DNA from: Candidatus Bathyarchaeota archaeon B24
Lineage (GTDB): Archaea > Thermoproteota > CALKCG01 > B24
DNA length: 64,000 nucleotides
Direction of reading: 5' to 3'
Assembly (NCBI GenBank): GCA_001593865.1
Contig: LUCB01000010.1
Span: forward strand, 1-64,000
Positions 43,198 to 52,623 of the stretch are shown here, piece by piece. The notes under the pieces are model-generated. The model was not told where the DNA came from. It was given only the letters and a program-made list of their open reading frames with translations, and did not search any database. A program made the position numbers and the translations under genes. How positions within the stretch are numbered: the first letter of the stretch is position 1; each line of letters begins with the position of its first letter.

Positions 43198-44103
43198 TCG
43201 AGTCTGCTACAGAACTACTTGCCATGATGATAAGCGCAGGTACACCGCTTCTCCTATCGACTCTAGGCGAGATCTACGCCGAACGCTCAGGCATACTCAA
43301 CCTCGGCGTAGAGGGTATGATGGCGTTAGGGGCGGTCGTGGCGTTTTACATTACCCTCACGACGGGGAATCCTGCTCTCGGCCGCTGTAGCCGGGCTAGC
43401 TCTCTCGTCTCTTCACGCCTTCGTCTCGATAACCATACGTTCGAACCAGGTGGTCTCCGGTCTCGCTCTATCGATGCTCGGTATAGGGCTGAGCTCCCTC
43501 ATAGGTAAGGGCCTTATCGGTATGCCCCTCCGCCATGCGTTGGAGAAGCTTGAGGTCCCCCTTCTAAGGGATATTCCGCTACTCGGGGCCTTCTTCAGGC
43601 AGAACGCTTTGACATACCTCTCCTACCTCCTAGCCGCGTCGCTGTGGTTCATCATGTTCAAGACCAAGATAGGTATATGCATAAGGATGTCTGGGGAAAA
43701 CCCGCGGGCAGCCGATACGATGGGGATAAACGTCTTCAGGCTTAGGTACCTCTGCACTCTGCTCGGAGGAGCGTTAGCCGGCTTAGGAGGCGCATACCTA
43801 AGCATAGCCTACACCCCTGCATGGATAGAGGGTATGACGGCTGGGCAGGGTTGGATAGCCCTGGCCCTCGTGATATTCGCCGCGTGGAACCCGCTTTACG
43901 CGTTAGCAGGGGCCTACCTCTTCGGCGGGATAAGGGTCTTACAGTATCGGCTTCAGCCCCTAGGCATATCCCCTCCGCTTCTACAGACGCTTCCGTACGT
44001 ATGCACGATAGTCGTGCTGGTAGCGTTCAGCACCGAGAAGCTTAGGAGAAAGCTTGGAGCCCCATCGGCCCTAGGGAAGCCTTACTCCAGAGAAGAGAGG
44101 TAG
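43194..44103 (+). pseudogene. Nucleoside/sugar ABC permease (YufQ/NupC-like), frameshifted
   Basis: The ATG 43194 frame encodes the N-terminal part (ILNLGVEGMMALGAVVAFYI, a family motif) up to TTGNP at ~43373; from there the protein continues one frame later as LSAAVAGLALSSLHAFVSI and runs to 44103 (EEEN-type coupling region GENPRAADTMGINVFRLRYL). A single extra base at or near 43374 would explain it. Read through, the product is ~302 aa, the right size. Either a recent inactivating indel or a sequencing/assembly error; there is no slippery heptamer for programmed shifting. Confidence 0.85.
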
Positions 44104-44110
44104 ACTACGT

Positions 44111-45223
44111 CTACAGGCTTTTTCTAACAAGCTTCTCCCACTGTTCTAGGCTTATCCTCCTAAGCCCTCTCCTCCTCTTTCGACCAGGTGTAACGGTTAT
44201 GAACCTAGCCCTTCTCCGCAGCTCCTCTATATCAGCGGCTCCCACATATCCGAAACCCTGTTTAACCCCTTCGACCAGGTCTTTAAGTATCTCTCTGACG
44301 CTACCTCTATACTCGACTATGGCTTCCACTCCCTCGGGTGCGTACTTCGTCCTCCTCAGATACCTATCGGTCTTATCTATGACGCTTCTAGCCCCCATAC
44401 CCCTATAGGGCTTAAACAACCCCTTCAACCCGATCAGCTCTCCGTCTAGGACTCTCCCAGGGGTCTCATCTGTACCTGCGAGAAGATATCCTAGCATCAC
44501 AGAGTCTGCACCAAGCGCTAAAGCCTTCACTATGTCCCCGCTGCTGCTTATACCTCCGTCGGCTATTACGGGGATCCCGTAGTTCCTAGCCTCGAGGTAT
44601 ACGTTGTGAACAGCCGAAGCCTGGGGCGCCCCTACACCCGTGACCTCGTTGGTTATACATATAGAGCCGCTTCCTAAGCCGACCCTGAACGCGTCCGCTA
44701 TATCCACGTAATCCCTAACGGCTTCAGGGGTCACTATGTTTCCGACTATGAGCTCGCAGGAGAGTTTCTTCCGGATCTTTCTCGCAAACTTCACGACCCT
44801 GAGATTATGCCCATGGGCACAGTCTATCAGCACGGCGTCTGCACCTGCCTTATCGAGCGCTATAGCCCTCTCCTCGTCGAAGGGGCCTGATGCAGCTATG
44901 ACCCTGAGTCTCCCATCCTCGTCGACGGTAGCTCCCTCGCCTCCATAGACGCTTTTGACGTTTTTGACCTCCTTCACCTCCTTCTCTACGCTCATATTCC
45001 TATGGATCGCCCCTATAGCCCCCACCATAGCCATAGCTATGGCCATCCTGCTTTCGGTTACATAATCCATCGGCGAGCTAACTATCGGAACCTTAACCCT
45101 GATACCTCTAGTCACCCTAGACTCTAGCGAAACCTGGTAAGGCTCGACCGACGAGGAGGAAGGTAGAATCAGCAACTCGTCATAGCTAAACCAGTGCTCC
45201 AGTTCTCTAAGCTTAGGCCCCAT
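44111..45223 (-). CDS. guaB: IMP dehydrogenase, short form lacking CBS domains
   Basis: 370-aa TIM-barrel enzyme of GMP synthesis. The catalytic cysteine loop [15 protein letters not shown], the phosphate site [21 protein letters not shown], the flap YRGMGA and the Arg-Tyr dyad DRY ahead of [10 protein letters not shown] identify IMPDH rather than GMP reductase. The two CBS domains usually inserted near residue 100 are missing: [20 protein letters not shown] bridges directly. Convergent with the importer cluster (7-bp gap); divergent from hisS. Confidence 0.88.
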   Translation of the reverse strand: MGPKLRELEHWFSYDELLILPSSSSVEPYQVSLESRVTRGIRVKVPIVSSPMDYVTESRMAIAMAMVGAIGAIHRNMSVEKEVKEVKNVKSVYGGEGATVDEDGRLRVIAASGPFDEERAIALDKAGADAVLIDCAHGHNLRVVKFARKIRKKLSCELIVGNIVTPEAVRDYVDIADAFRVGLGSGSICITNEVTGVGAPQASAVHNVYLEARNYGIPVIADGGISSSGDIVKALALGADSVMLGYLLAGTDETPGRVLDGELIGLKGLFKPYRGMGARSVIDKTDRYLRRTKYAPEGVEAIVEYRGSVREILKDLVEGVKQGFGYVGAADIEELRRRARFITVTPGRKRRRGLRRISLEQWEKLVRKSL

Positions 45224-45342
45224 TAGAAAATTCTAGCATAGAATCCAGATAAAAACCTTTCCAAATCCGTGGGTCGCACTTTGCATGAACCGTCGCTAAG
45301 GGGATAATCCTTATATCTGGTTTGCCTGCTTCGGTTTATGGG

Positions 45343-46674
45343 ATGCTTCCTAAGCATGTCTTTCAGCCGCCGAGGGGTATGAGAGACTATCTGCCTAGAG
45401 ACCTATACGAGAGACGGGTAGTGGAGAACACTATACGAGAGCTATTCAGGCTTTATGGTTATGAGGAGGTTGAAACCCCTACGGTCGAACACTACGAGCT
45501 TCTAGCCGCTAAGGTCGGGGAGGAGACCAGGAGAACCATGTACGTCTTTAAAGACCTCGCGGGTAGGACTTTGGCTTTAAGACCCGAGGGCACGGCCCCG
45601 ATAGCTAGGCTTGTCGCATCTAAGCTTAAAACCGCGCCTAAGCCTCTTAGACTAGGGTATGTATGGGACTTCTACCGGTATGACGAGCCTCAGAGGGGGC
45701 GTTATCGACGGTTCTACCAGGGTGGGTTCGAGCTTCTAGGCTCCTCTAGGCCTGAGGCAGATATAGAGATACTATCAATCTCGATAGAGCTTATGAGGAG
45801 ACTAGGCTTCGAAAGCTTCCAGGTTAAGCTGAACAACGTAAATATCCTACGTAGCCTGATGGCCGAGAAAGGGTTGGACGAAGCCACGCAAAACAGGATA
45901 CTAGGCTTAGCCGATAAGAAGAGGTACGCCGAGGCCATCGAGGAGCTTAAGAAACATGGAGTAGGCGAAGACCTGATCTCGAAGCTTAGCCGCCTGTTCC
46001 AGCTCAGAGGCGTCGACCACAGGGAGTTGATGAGCGAAGCGGAGCGGGTGTTGAAGGGGTGCGAGAACGCTTTAGAGGCCTTGAAAAACCTCAGGTTCAT
46101 ACTCGAAACGGTTAAGGAGGTTTATCCCGAGCCTCAGTACCTGCTAGACTTCGGGTTCGCTAGGGGTTTAGAATATTACACCGGTCTCATATTCGAGGTC
46201 TTCGTAGACGGTCTAGACATCGCGTTGATAGGCGGAGGCAGATACGATAAGCTGGTCGAGCTTTACGGCGGGGAACCGACACCGGCGGTGGGATGCGCGC
46301 CGGGTATAGACAGATTGGTCTTGGCTATGAAGCTTAAAAACATCATGCCTGACCCCCCTTCAAACTACCGGGTTTACCTGTGTATCCTGAACGAGAAGGT
46401 GTTGGCCTATGGGTTCAAGGTCTCCGCTAGGCTGAGGGCTGAGGGGATACCTGTCGAGATGGAGGTTATGGGTAGGAAGCTTTCGAAGACCTTGTCGATA
46501 GCAAGTTCGAGAGGCTTCCTCTACACGGTGATAATAGGCCCTAAAGAGGCCGAGTCGGGTCTAGTCTCTCTGAAAGACATGGCTAAGGGAGTTCAAGAGA
46601 CTTTGACGGTCGAGGAGATGCTGAAGAGGATTAAGATCAGGTTACAGACCCTACATGTCTCAAAACGTCTTTAG
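45343..46674 (+). CDS. hisS: Histidyl-tRNA synthetase
   Basis: Class II synthetase, about 443 aa. Motif 2 region and ATP-site RPEGTAPIARL, the His-specific GLEYYTGLIFEV and GGGRYDKL motifs and a C-terminal anticodon-binding domain are present. CTTATATCT (45310-45318) fits a TATA box ~28 nt before ATG 45343, favouring that leaderless start over TTG 45322. Its 3' end overlaps the convergent TackOD1-like gene by 38 bp. A HisZ-type paralogue is unlikely since HisG is the long form. Confidence 0.94.
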   Translation: MLPKHVFQPPRGMRDYLPRDLYERRVVENTIRELFRLYGYEEVETPTVEHYELLAAKVGEETRRTMYVFKDLAGRTLALRPEGTAPIARLVASKLKTAPKPLRLGYVWDFYRYDEPQRGRYRRFYQGGFELLGSSRPEADIEILSISIELMRRLGFESFQVKLNNVNILRSLMAEKGLDEATQNRILGLADKKRYAEAIEELKKHGVGEDLISKLSRLFQLRGVDHRELMSEAERVLKGCENALEALKNLRFILETVKEVYPEPQYLLDFGFARGLEYYTGLIFEVFVDGLDIALIGGGRYDKLVELYGGEPTPAVGCAPGIDRLVLAMKLKNIMPDPPSNYRVYLCILNEKVLAYGFKVSARLRAEGIPVEMEVMGRKLSKTLSIASSRGFLYTVIIGPKEAESGLVSLKDMAKGVQETLTVEEMLKRIKIRLQTLHVSKRL

Positions 46675-47608
46675 ATAAGAGCTCCCTTATCTTGTTTTTA
46701 AGTTCCTCAGGGTCGCTGGAGGATACGATTTTAACGTTATAGTAGTTTGCTAGCTTCTTCACGTTGTCGTCGAGCTCCCTAGGCGTCACGAATATCAACG
46801 GGATCTCTAGGTCGGTGATCTCGCTTACAAACTTCACGACGTTCTCCACCCCTATCTTCTTATCGGCAGGTATGAACACGATGCCGACCTTAGAACCGGA
46901 ACTATCCCTAAACAACATGGACAGGGTATGTGCTACCCCCGAAACCCCTCTGATCCTCGACCTAGCCTCTGGTACGTATCCATGCTCCTTGAAGACGTCT
47001 GCTAAAGGCCTGTGGATAGCCCTCTCGTCGATAAGCCTCCTCTCGCCGAGCCTAGTTATCCTGTACGTATAGATCACGTCAAAATCCGCATCGTTTAACG
47101 TGAACTCTAATCCGCACCTCTTGCACAGGTGCATGGGGGTTAGGTTCGGAGACGCTCGATCGCAGTTCATGCATCTGAACCATACACCCACCTTTCTAAG
47201 GGTCTCCGGCTTAACCTCGACCCTACACCTGGGGCATCTAGTACCTCCGTTTCTCTGGAAACTCTCTATAGTACCTATATACCCGCATGGTATGTGCTCG
47301 ACCAAAACCTGTTTCTCAAAATCCCGAGAGCCACAATATGGACACACGTAGAAAACCGATACATCATAACTCCTACAAGATGGGCATCTAACAGGCTTAA
47401 AATAGAGTCTCCTATCCAGATAGCCCTCAGACGCGAGCTCGTCCAAAAGCTCCATCAAGGTCTCCCTATCAAGACTTGAGCCTGGAATCTCATAGTAGTA
47501 GCCATACTCTGGGTTAAACTTGGGTTTAAGAATACCCCTATCGGCGATGTAGCTAAGCACATCGACTACCGATGATTTGAGAGCAACGCCCTCGGTGGTT
47601 TTCTCCAT
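46637..47608 (-). CDS. TackOD1-like zinc-ribbon signalling/output protein
   Basis: 323 aa. Residues ~1-70 form a winged-helix-like segment; ~73-170 hold several Cys pairs (RCPSC, VCPYC, PCGY, RCPRC, RCMNC, LCKRC), consistent with two or three zinc ribbons in the order seen in TackOD1 (thaumarchaeal output domain). The last ~110 residues (VGIVFIPADKKIGVENVVKF... IFVTPRELDDNVKKLANYY) are alpha/beta and recall a nuclease-like fold without clear catalytic residues. TackOD1 is normally fused to receiver domains; here it stands alone, downstream of the KaiC-like gene. Confidence 0.6.
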   Translation of the reverse strand: MEKTTEGVALKSSVVDVLSYIADRGILKPKFNPEYGYYYEIPGSSLDRETLMELLDELASEGYLDRRLYFKPVRCPSCRSYDVSVFYVCPYCGSRDFEKQVLVEHIPCGYIGTIESFQRNGGTRCPRCRVEVKPETLRKVGVWFRCMNCDRASPNLTPMHLCKRCGLEFTLNDADFDVIYTYRITRLGERRLIDERAIHRPLADVFKEHGYVPEARSRIRGVSGVAHTLSMLFRDSSGSKVGIVFIPADKKIGVENVVKFVSEITDLEIPLIFVTPRELDDNVKKLANYYNVKIVSSSDPEELKNKIRELLSKDVLRHVGSVT

Positions 47609-47737
47609 GATAGAACCCGCCTCCTCTAAAGGAGCAATTTACTAAATCTTACCTTGGGTCATTATTTAAGGATTTTACAGATATTTTGCAAATATTCTTT
47701 GGATTAGCCTTGCATTTAATCCAACAACTTGAGAAAG

Positions 47738-48460
47738 CTAGGCTACTCTCTGTAAAGTGTGAACCACCACACCCGTATCCCTGATCGTGAAAGGTATAAC
47801 TTTAATACTCTCAGGCTTTTCACCGAACTTCCTGACTAGGAGAACTCCTCTAGGCTCAAGCTCCGTCTCCTCTCCTCGGATCTCGAACACGCAATCTGCA
47901 AGATGGCTCGCCAAGTCTATTCTTCTAGAGTCCACGAGCTTACCTGCTAGCTCTATGAAGCATACACCTCCATAGGCTCTAACCCCCCTCTTAACGTATA
48001 GGAGGAATTTCACAAGCTCGTCAAGCTCATACCGGTTTGCTAGAAAAGAGAACTCTAAGAAGCACCATCCCCCATCCCTGACGTTCGATACGATGTCCTT
48101 GGCTAGGATGTCCAAGCCGTCGACCACTAGGCTTCTACAACGCGGCTGTGGAAAATCTATGTATACGTCTCTAAGGGCCGGGTACTCGATGCTTATAAAC
48201 TTCCATAAGCCCTTCTCGATGCGGTCCTCTATCCTCCGTCCGTAGAAACTCAGGCTTTCGACGACGTCTTCCGGGGAGGATTCGAGAACATAGTATGCGA
48301 CCTTACCTCCCCTCAGCGTGTGGTTGTACAGGATCTCCCTGCATAGCACCCTCCCCCCTACCATGTTATCTAACACCAATGCGTATAGGCTTCTGTCGAT
48401 CAACCCTCCACCCAGCATACTATCTAGCTCGGCTATACCGGACTCTAACCGCCCCCTCAT
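47738..48460 (-). CDS. KaiC-like protein with lost P-loop
   Basis: 240 aa, related to the RecA/KaiC superfamily: SGIAELDSMLGGGLIDRSLY at the N-terminus is the KaiC lead-in and GGKVAYYVLESSPEDVVESL follows. But the Walker A position reads LVLDNMVGGRVLCREIL, with no GxGKT; the Walker B-like strand SLVVDGLDIL is retained. It probably cannot hydrolyse ATP and may be a scaffold or sensor. Same strand and 129 bp upstream of the TackOD1-like gene, with TTAAATAAT near 47665 as that gene's TATA candidate. Confidence 0.7.
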   Translation of the reverse strand: MRGRLESGIAELDSMLGGGLIDRSLYALVLDNMVGGRVLCREILYNHTLRGGKVAYYVLESSPEDVVESLSFYGRRIEDRIEKGLWKFISIEYPALRDVYIDFPQPRCRSLVVDGLDILAKDIVSNVRDGGWCFLEFSFLANRYELDELVKFLLYVKRGVRAYGGVCFIELAGKLVDSRRIDLASHLADCVFEIRGEETELEPRGVLLVRKFGEKPESIKVIPFTIRDTGVVVHTLQRVA

Positions 48461-48591
48461 AACTCTCGTTTCCTAACTTAAACTCTGGGCTTTAAATGCT
48501 CTTTCGTATAAGGTTTAACCTAGATGCTTTCGATGAAATATTTGCCAAGTTCGAAAAACTTTATAAATTGTAAAACGTTTTTAACGTTGAA

Positions 48592-48939
48592 TTGGCCCAA
48601 AGGTTAACAGATGAGCTTATCGAACAGATAGTCGAAGAGTATAAACGAGGTGTAAGTATAAGAACCTTGTATAAGAAAACGGGTCTTCCCATATATCTCA
48701 TATACTATGCACTGGGTAGGGCGGGGATCAAACCCAGGTCTATAAGGAGGATGTCGACCAGAAACGTCACAAGGGTTAGGCCGCTAGGCGGAGGGATGAG
48801 CTGTAGAACCGTTATACCAAGCTCTATTATAAAGCAGCTTGACCTAGACCTATCCGGTGAATTGATGGCCGAGTGGGAGATACTGGATAAAGAGAAAAAG
48901 CTGTTAAAGGTTAGGCTGTTTAAGCCCGGTCAGAGGTAG
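48592..48939 (+). CDS. HTH plus AbrB-like DNA-binding protein
   Basis: 115 aa. Residues ~5-50 fit a helix-turn-helix (ELIEQIVEEYKRGVSIRTLYKKTGLPIYLIYYALG); ~70-110 look like an AbrB/MazE strand-swapped domain (CRTVIPSSIIKQLDLDLSGE). TTTATAAATTG (48560-48570) gives a transcript start near TTG 48592, so it is probably leaderless. Divergent from the pseudo-KaiC gene; regulatory target unknown. Confidence 0.6.
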   Translation: MAQRLTDELIEQIVEEYKRGVSIRTLYKKTGLPIYLIYYALGRAGIKPRSIRRMSTRNVTRVRPLGGGMSCRTVIPSSIIKQLDLDLSGELMAEWEILDKEKKLLKVRLFKPGQR

Positions 48940-48945
48940 ATGTCT

Positions 48946-50445
48946 CTAGTCAGCCGTCTCTAGAACCGTGAGTTCGGAAAACCTCGTCGTCGACGCCTCT
49001 AGGCTTCCTGTTAAACCCTGCTTAACGTACAGGTGGGTTATCCTCACGACCGTTCCAGCCTCTATTTTCTCAGCCTCGTCGGCTAGGTTTCTCCAGGCCG
49101 AGACTCTCATCGACCCCGTCTCGTCACCCAACATGAACGATGAAACCTTAACCTCCCCTGAGGGCATGTTCACGACCCGGGTCTCGGGATTTGTCAAGAC
49201 GATCCCCTCGACCGTTACGTAGGTGTCCCCTTCCCTCAGCTCGTCGATGTTACGTTTAAGGTTCAACGGCTCAGGAGGCGGGATGTCGGGGTTCACCTCT
49301 ACAGACCCCTCGGAACCTATGTGAAGCTCTAGCCCCCTCAAACCCAGGCGTGTATAGGCGTTCTTGACCAAGATGACGTCGCCGTCTTTAAGCCCCTCAC
49401 CCCGCGAAGACATCTCACCCCACATGTTTAACACTATTAAACCCGTCTCGTCGCCGACGAGGACGGACGATACCCTTCCCTCCCTTCCATGAGGCGTCCT
49501 AAAACTCCTCGTAAACGGGTTAGAATATACCCTTAGGAGTAGGATTAAACCCTTCATATTAGGCTTAAGCTCCTCGACTTTGAACACCATACTCCTCAAA
49601 CCCACTTTAGAAGGCAGAGGCTCGACCATATCAGGCTCGTTTATGTGAACCTCCAAATCTCCTAAAGGCCTGACCCTAACCTTACCGCCGAGTATCTTCA
49701 CCATAGAACCCTCCTCAACCCCAGCCATCTTCTCAGCCGCCTCGTTCCAGAGGACAAGGGTCAATATACCTGTGTCGTCTCGAACCCTGATCCTCAAAAC
49801 CTTCCCTTCACCGGCGCGGGTGCTGAAACTCTTCAAAGCCCCCCTAGACAACACGGCGGCTTCAACTACGAAAAACCTGTCATTAACCGTCAGCTCAGAG
49901 ATCTTCCTAGTAGGCGCAACCCTCCCGCCCCCGGCCTCTACAACCCTCACGGCACCCCTAGCCCCCACATGAAGCTCAACCCCCCCGGCTCCCGCCCTGG
50001 TGTAGCCGTGGAGAACCCTCACCCTCCAGCCTACCTGAGGGTTTAAAGCCAGAAACTCGTCGACCCTATCGTCCCATAGCACACAGGACATCTGCCCACT
50101 ACCGTCGTCGAGTATAAGCCTCAGAACCTTACCGGTGCCACCTCTCCGCTCAAACTCCCTAGGCCTACCGATATACACTACGGAGGCCTCCACAGATACG
50201 TCCCTCAAACCCGGTACCAGGGATGAGAGTTTAACGGCTCCACCGCCGCCGTCATAGCCTAGGTCGACTCCAAGGTCCTGAGCAACCAGATGAGCAGCCC
50301 CCTCATCCGTCAGTAAACCGTGATACTGCCTCTTCTTCTCCTCCACCATCTCCCTAACCTTCTCTAAACTCAGACCAGACCTATGTTCCACTATCCGTCT
50401 TATGATCTCATCAACCCTACCCAAGAGCCGTAAAAACCTAACCAC
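48946..50445 (-). CDS. Replication protein A (single-strand DNA-binding), four OB folds
   Basis: 499-aa archaeal RPA. An N-terminal helical part (~1-65, including EEKKRQYHGLLTDEGAAHLVA, a hallmark) precedes four OB-fold units at roughly 70-175, 180-285, 290-390 and 395-495, each with a VLRLxLDDGSGxxxxxLWD-type core. No zinc finger is seen. Binds single-stranded DNA during replication and repair. It converges with the HTH-AbrB gene (6-bp gap). Confidence 0.9.
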   Translation of the reverse strand: MVRFLRLLGRVDEIIRRIVEHRSGLSLEKVREMVEEKKRQYHGLLTDEGAAHLVAQDLGVDLGYDGGGGAVKLSSLVPGLRDVSVEASVVYIGRPREFERRGGTGKVLRLILDDGSGQMSCVLWDDRVDEFLALNPQVGWRVRVLHGYTRAGAGGVELHVGARGAVRVVEAGGGRVAPTRKISELTVNDRFFVVEAAVLSRGALKSFSTRAGEGKVLRIRVRDDTGILTLVLWNEAAEKMAGVEEGSMVKILGGKVRVRPLGDLEVHINEPDMVEPLPSKVGLRSMVFKVEELKPNMKGLILLLRVYSNPFTRSFRTPHGREGRVSSVLVGDETGLIVLNMWGEMSSRGEGLKDGDVILVKNAYTRLGLRGLELHIGSEGSVEVNPDIPPPEPLNLKRNIDELREGDTYVTVEGIVLTNPETRVVNMPSGEVKVSSFMLGDETGSMRVSAWRNLADEAEKIEAGTVVRITHLYVKQGLTGSLEASTTRFSELTVLETAD

Positions 50446-50596
50446 CCTCGGCCTATTAGGTTTTTAGACTGAAACATGGTCTCTATCGACTCTCGGACAG
50501 GACGATTTTTGAAGATCCCGGCCAGCCTAAGGGTTAAGCCCATGTTATCGAGTGCAGGTTTTTATACCTAGACGTATCTGATTCTAGTGTCCTGAT

Positions 50597-52327
50597 ATGG
50601 AGATAGACGTAATACGCTACTACCGGAGGCTTTTCAAACTTCCAGGTCTTCAGACGATCTTACTCGGGCATCTATCCCTCGGAGTTCTATGGGGGCTATA
50701 CCTGGGCTTCAGCTTGGACTCGGTTTTAAAGGGGCTTATAGCGTTTACCGCCGTATCCCTGGCGTCCGATGCCATAGTCTACCTCCTATGCAAAAGAGAG
50801 CCCCTGCTGAGGTTTAGGAGGCTCTTAGGCTTAAGCCTAGTCTCAAACTCCATAGTCCTACTAGCCGGTTTAACCCTCAGCCCCCTAGCGCTACTTGACA
50901 TATCCCCTGAGAGGGTCTGGATGGCGGGATTTCCCCTATCCACGGGTCTGAGGGTTCTCGTTTTCAGAAGTCTACTCTTCGAGGGGGTTTTTCAAATCCT
51001 CTCTGTGGTCCAGCCGCTTCTCTGCCTATTAGTCATCGTTTATGTCTATGGTGTACGGTTACACCCGATGGTCTTCTTGTCCATGGGCTCCGCGGCGCTC
51101 ACCTCCTTCATATACCTCCAACTAGTCAGTAGAGAGGCTAAGCATATCCTAGGTCTAGACGGTTTAAGCCTGTTCAGGGCGTTTCTGTCAAGCTGGATGG
51201 AGAACCTAAGCGACCCCATGGAGCAGGTTATGGAGGCCGTGGGTGTTGAAGGCAGCGGTCGCCTAGACGTCTTAGCGTTTAAAACAGGTGACCGTGAAAC
51301 CGCTATAGTGGTCCCGAGGATACATCCGGGTCCCTTCAGAGACGTAGGAGGCAGCTCACTTCCCTGGAGAATCCAGGCTCTACTAGAGCGTAGGGGGTTT
51401 GACGCCGTAGCGGTTCCCCACGGTCCCTCGACCCATAAGGAGAACCTCGTCTCTAAGAAGGAGCTCTCGAAGGTTCTAAACGCCTTAAACTCCCTAAACC
51501 TAGAGTTTCACATTCAAAAAGCCTCTAGACCCGTCAGGTGCTCCTCAGGCTACGCCACAGCCCTATCCCAGGTTTTCGGCGATACGGCTTTGGTCGCCCT
51601 GACGCTTTCCCCCAAGTCTATGGAGGATATCCCGGTCGAAGTCGGGAGTTTGCTCGAGGCATACGGTGGGAAGCTAGGCTTCAACTCGGTCATCGTGGTG
51701 GACGCTCACAACAGCATACTATGGGAGAAAACGTCTATAGACGACAAGGATATATCGCTACTGATAGAGGCCGGGAAAAGGGCCTTGAAGGAGGCGGCTG
51801 AAGCCCCACTTCAGCGTTTCAAACTAGGTTTCTCTAAGAAGAACGTCGAGGGGTACGGCGTTAGAGAGGGTTTAGGCCCCGGGGGGATAGTGGTTCACCT
51901 GTTTATGTTCGGAGACGACTTGTATGCATATGTGACCATAGATGGGAACAACATGGTTTCAGGGCTCAGGGAGAAGATCGTTCAGCACCTGAAGACCCTA
52001 GGCGTCAGAGACTGTGAGGTCTTGACGACCGATACGCATGTCGTAAACGCTACGGCTACCGGTAGGGGCTACCATCCCGTAGGTGAAGCCATAGACCAGG
52101 AAGTGCTCCTTAAGACTATCTCTGAAGCTCTAAAGGAAGCGTATGCTGGCTTGAAGCCTGCGTCTGCATACCATGTGAAGGTCGAGTTGAACGGTTTAAA
52201 GCTGTTAGGCGACGGGTTGAACAAGCTCTTGAAGGTCTTAGACATGTCGGCTAAGAGGGCTAAAAGGCTTGCCTTAAGGTTTTTAACGCCAGCCCTTGCA
52301 GCTTGTCTCCTACTCCTCTTCCTCTAG
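50597..52327 (+). CDS. DUF2070 family archaeal membrane protein
   Basis: 576 aa. Residues ~1-190 contain about six hydrophobic helices, ~200-550 a large soluble domain with HPGPFRDVGGSSLPWRIQ, VDAHNSILWEKT and a TTDTHVVNATATGRGYHPVG motif, and a C-terminal helix (LTPALAACLLLLFL). This matches the archaea-specific DUF2070 proteins. Function is unknown; the His/Asp-rich motifs hint at a metal-dependent activity. Convergent with sec61-beta, overlapping by four bases. Confidence 0.88.
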   Translation: MEIDVIRYYRRLFKLPGLQTILLGHLSLGVLWGLYLGFSLDSVLKGLIAFTAVSLASDAIVYLLCKREPLLRFRRLLGLSLVSNSIVLLAGLTLSPLALLDISPERVWMAGFPLSTGLRVLVFRSLLFEGVFQILSVVQPLLCLLVIVYVYGVRLHPMVFLSMGSAALTSFIYLQLVSREAKHILGLDGLSLFRAFLSSWMENLSDPMEQVMEAVGVEGSGRLDVLAFKTGDRETAIVVPRIHPGPFRDVGGSSLPWRIQALLERRGFDAVAVPHGPSTHKENLVSKKELSKVLNALNSLNLEFHIQKASRPVRCSSGYATALSQVFGDTALVALTLSPKSMEDIPVEVGSLLEAYGGKLGFNSVIVVDAHNSILWEKTSIDDKDISLLIEAGKRALKEAAEAPLQRFKLGFSKKNVEGYGVREGLGPGGIVVHLFMFGDDLYAYVTIDGNNMVSGLREKIVQHLKTLGVRDCEVLTTDTHVVNATATGRGYHPVGEAIDQEVLLKTISEALKEAYAGLKPASAYHVKVELNGLKLLGDGLNKLLKVLDMSAKRAKRLALRFLTPALAACLLLLFL

Positions 52328-52500
52328 ATTATCCTGAAGCCCATGTGCGCTATTATCACGGATAACATCAGAGCCACGGCGAGTATGACGACTATCTCCG
52401 GTCTAAGTTTTAATCCATAGCCCTCTTCCTCGAAGAACCTCAACAGACCCGCGGTCGTAGCGGGCATGGGGGCTTCTCTCCTACGTCTCTTCCTGGCCAA
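52324..52500 (-). CDS. secG: Preprotein translocase subunit Sec61-beta
   Basis: 58-aa tail-anchored subunit of the SecYE-beta channel. The basic N-terminus ARKRRRREAPMPATTAGLLR, the conserved FFEEEGYGLKLRPEIVV and one C-terminal helix (VVILAVALMLSVIIAHMGF) match archaeal Sec61-beta. TTG 52500 is chosen, with AGGTG eight bases upstream and TATA-like GTTTATCC about 45 bp upstream. It is easily missed because of its size. Confidence 0.88.
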   Translation of the reverse strand: MARKRRRREAPMPATTAGLLRFFEEEGYGLKLRPEIVVILAVALMLSVIIAHMGFRII

Positions 52501-52573
52501 CGTCCGACACCTACTGATCCCTTTCTTACTAGGTAGGTACGGATAAACTTTACCTTTCCCTTAAGGGTAAGAA

Positions 52574-52606
52574 AAGTATATAAGCAATTATTTCAGAGTC
52601 TGAAAT
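52574..52606 (+). promoter_or_regulatory. Hydrogenase promoter with palindromic operator candidate
   Basis: TATA box AGTATATAAG (52576-52585) is followed by the perfect palindrome ATTTCAGA-G-TCTGAAAT (52590-52606), which covers the predicted transcript start (~52605) of the hydrogenase operon. A repressor bound here would block transcription; the motif is not the GTTn3AAC type of SurR. Confidence 0.5.
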
Positions 52607-52623
52607 TCTGTTAGGGGTAATCC

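Noticed and set aside
43374-43380. Programmed +1 frameshifting in the permease gene.
   Set aside because: There is no slippery sequence or downstream structure typical of such sites, and the paralogous permease is uninterrupted; an indel or sequence error is simpler.
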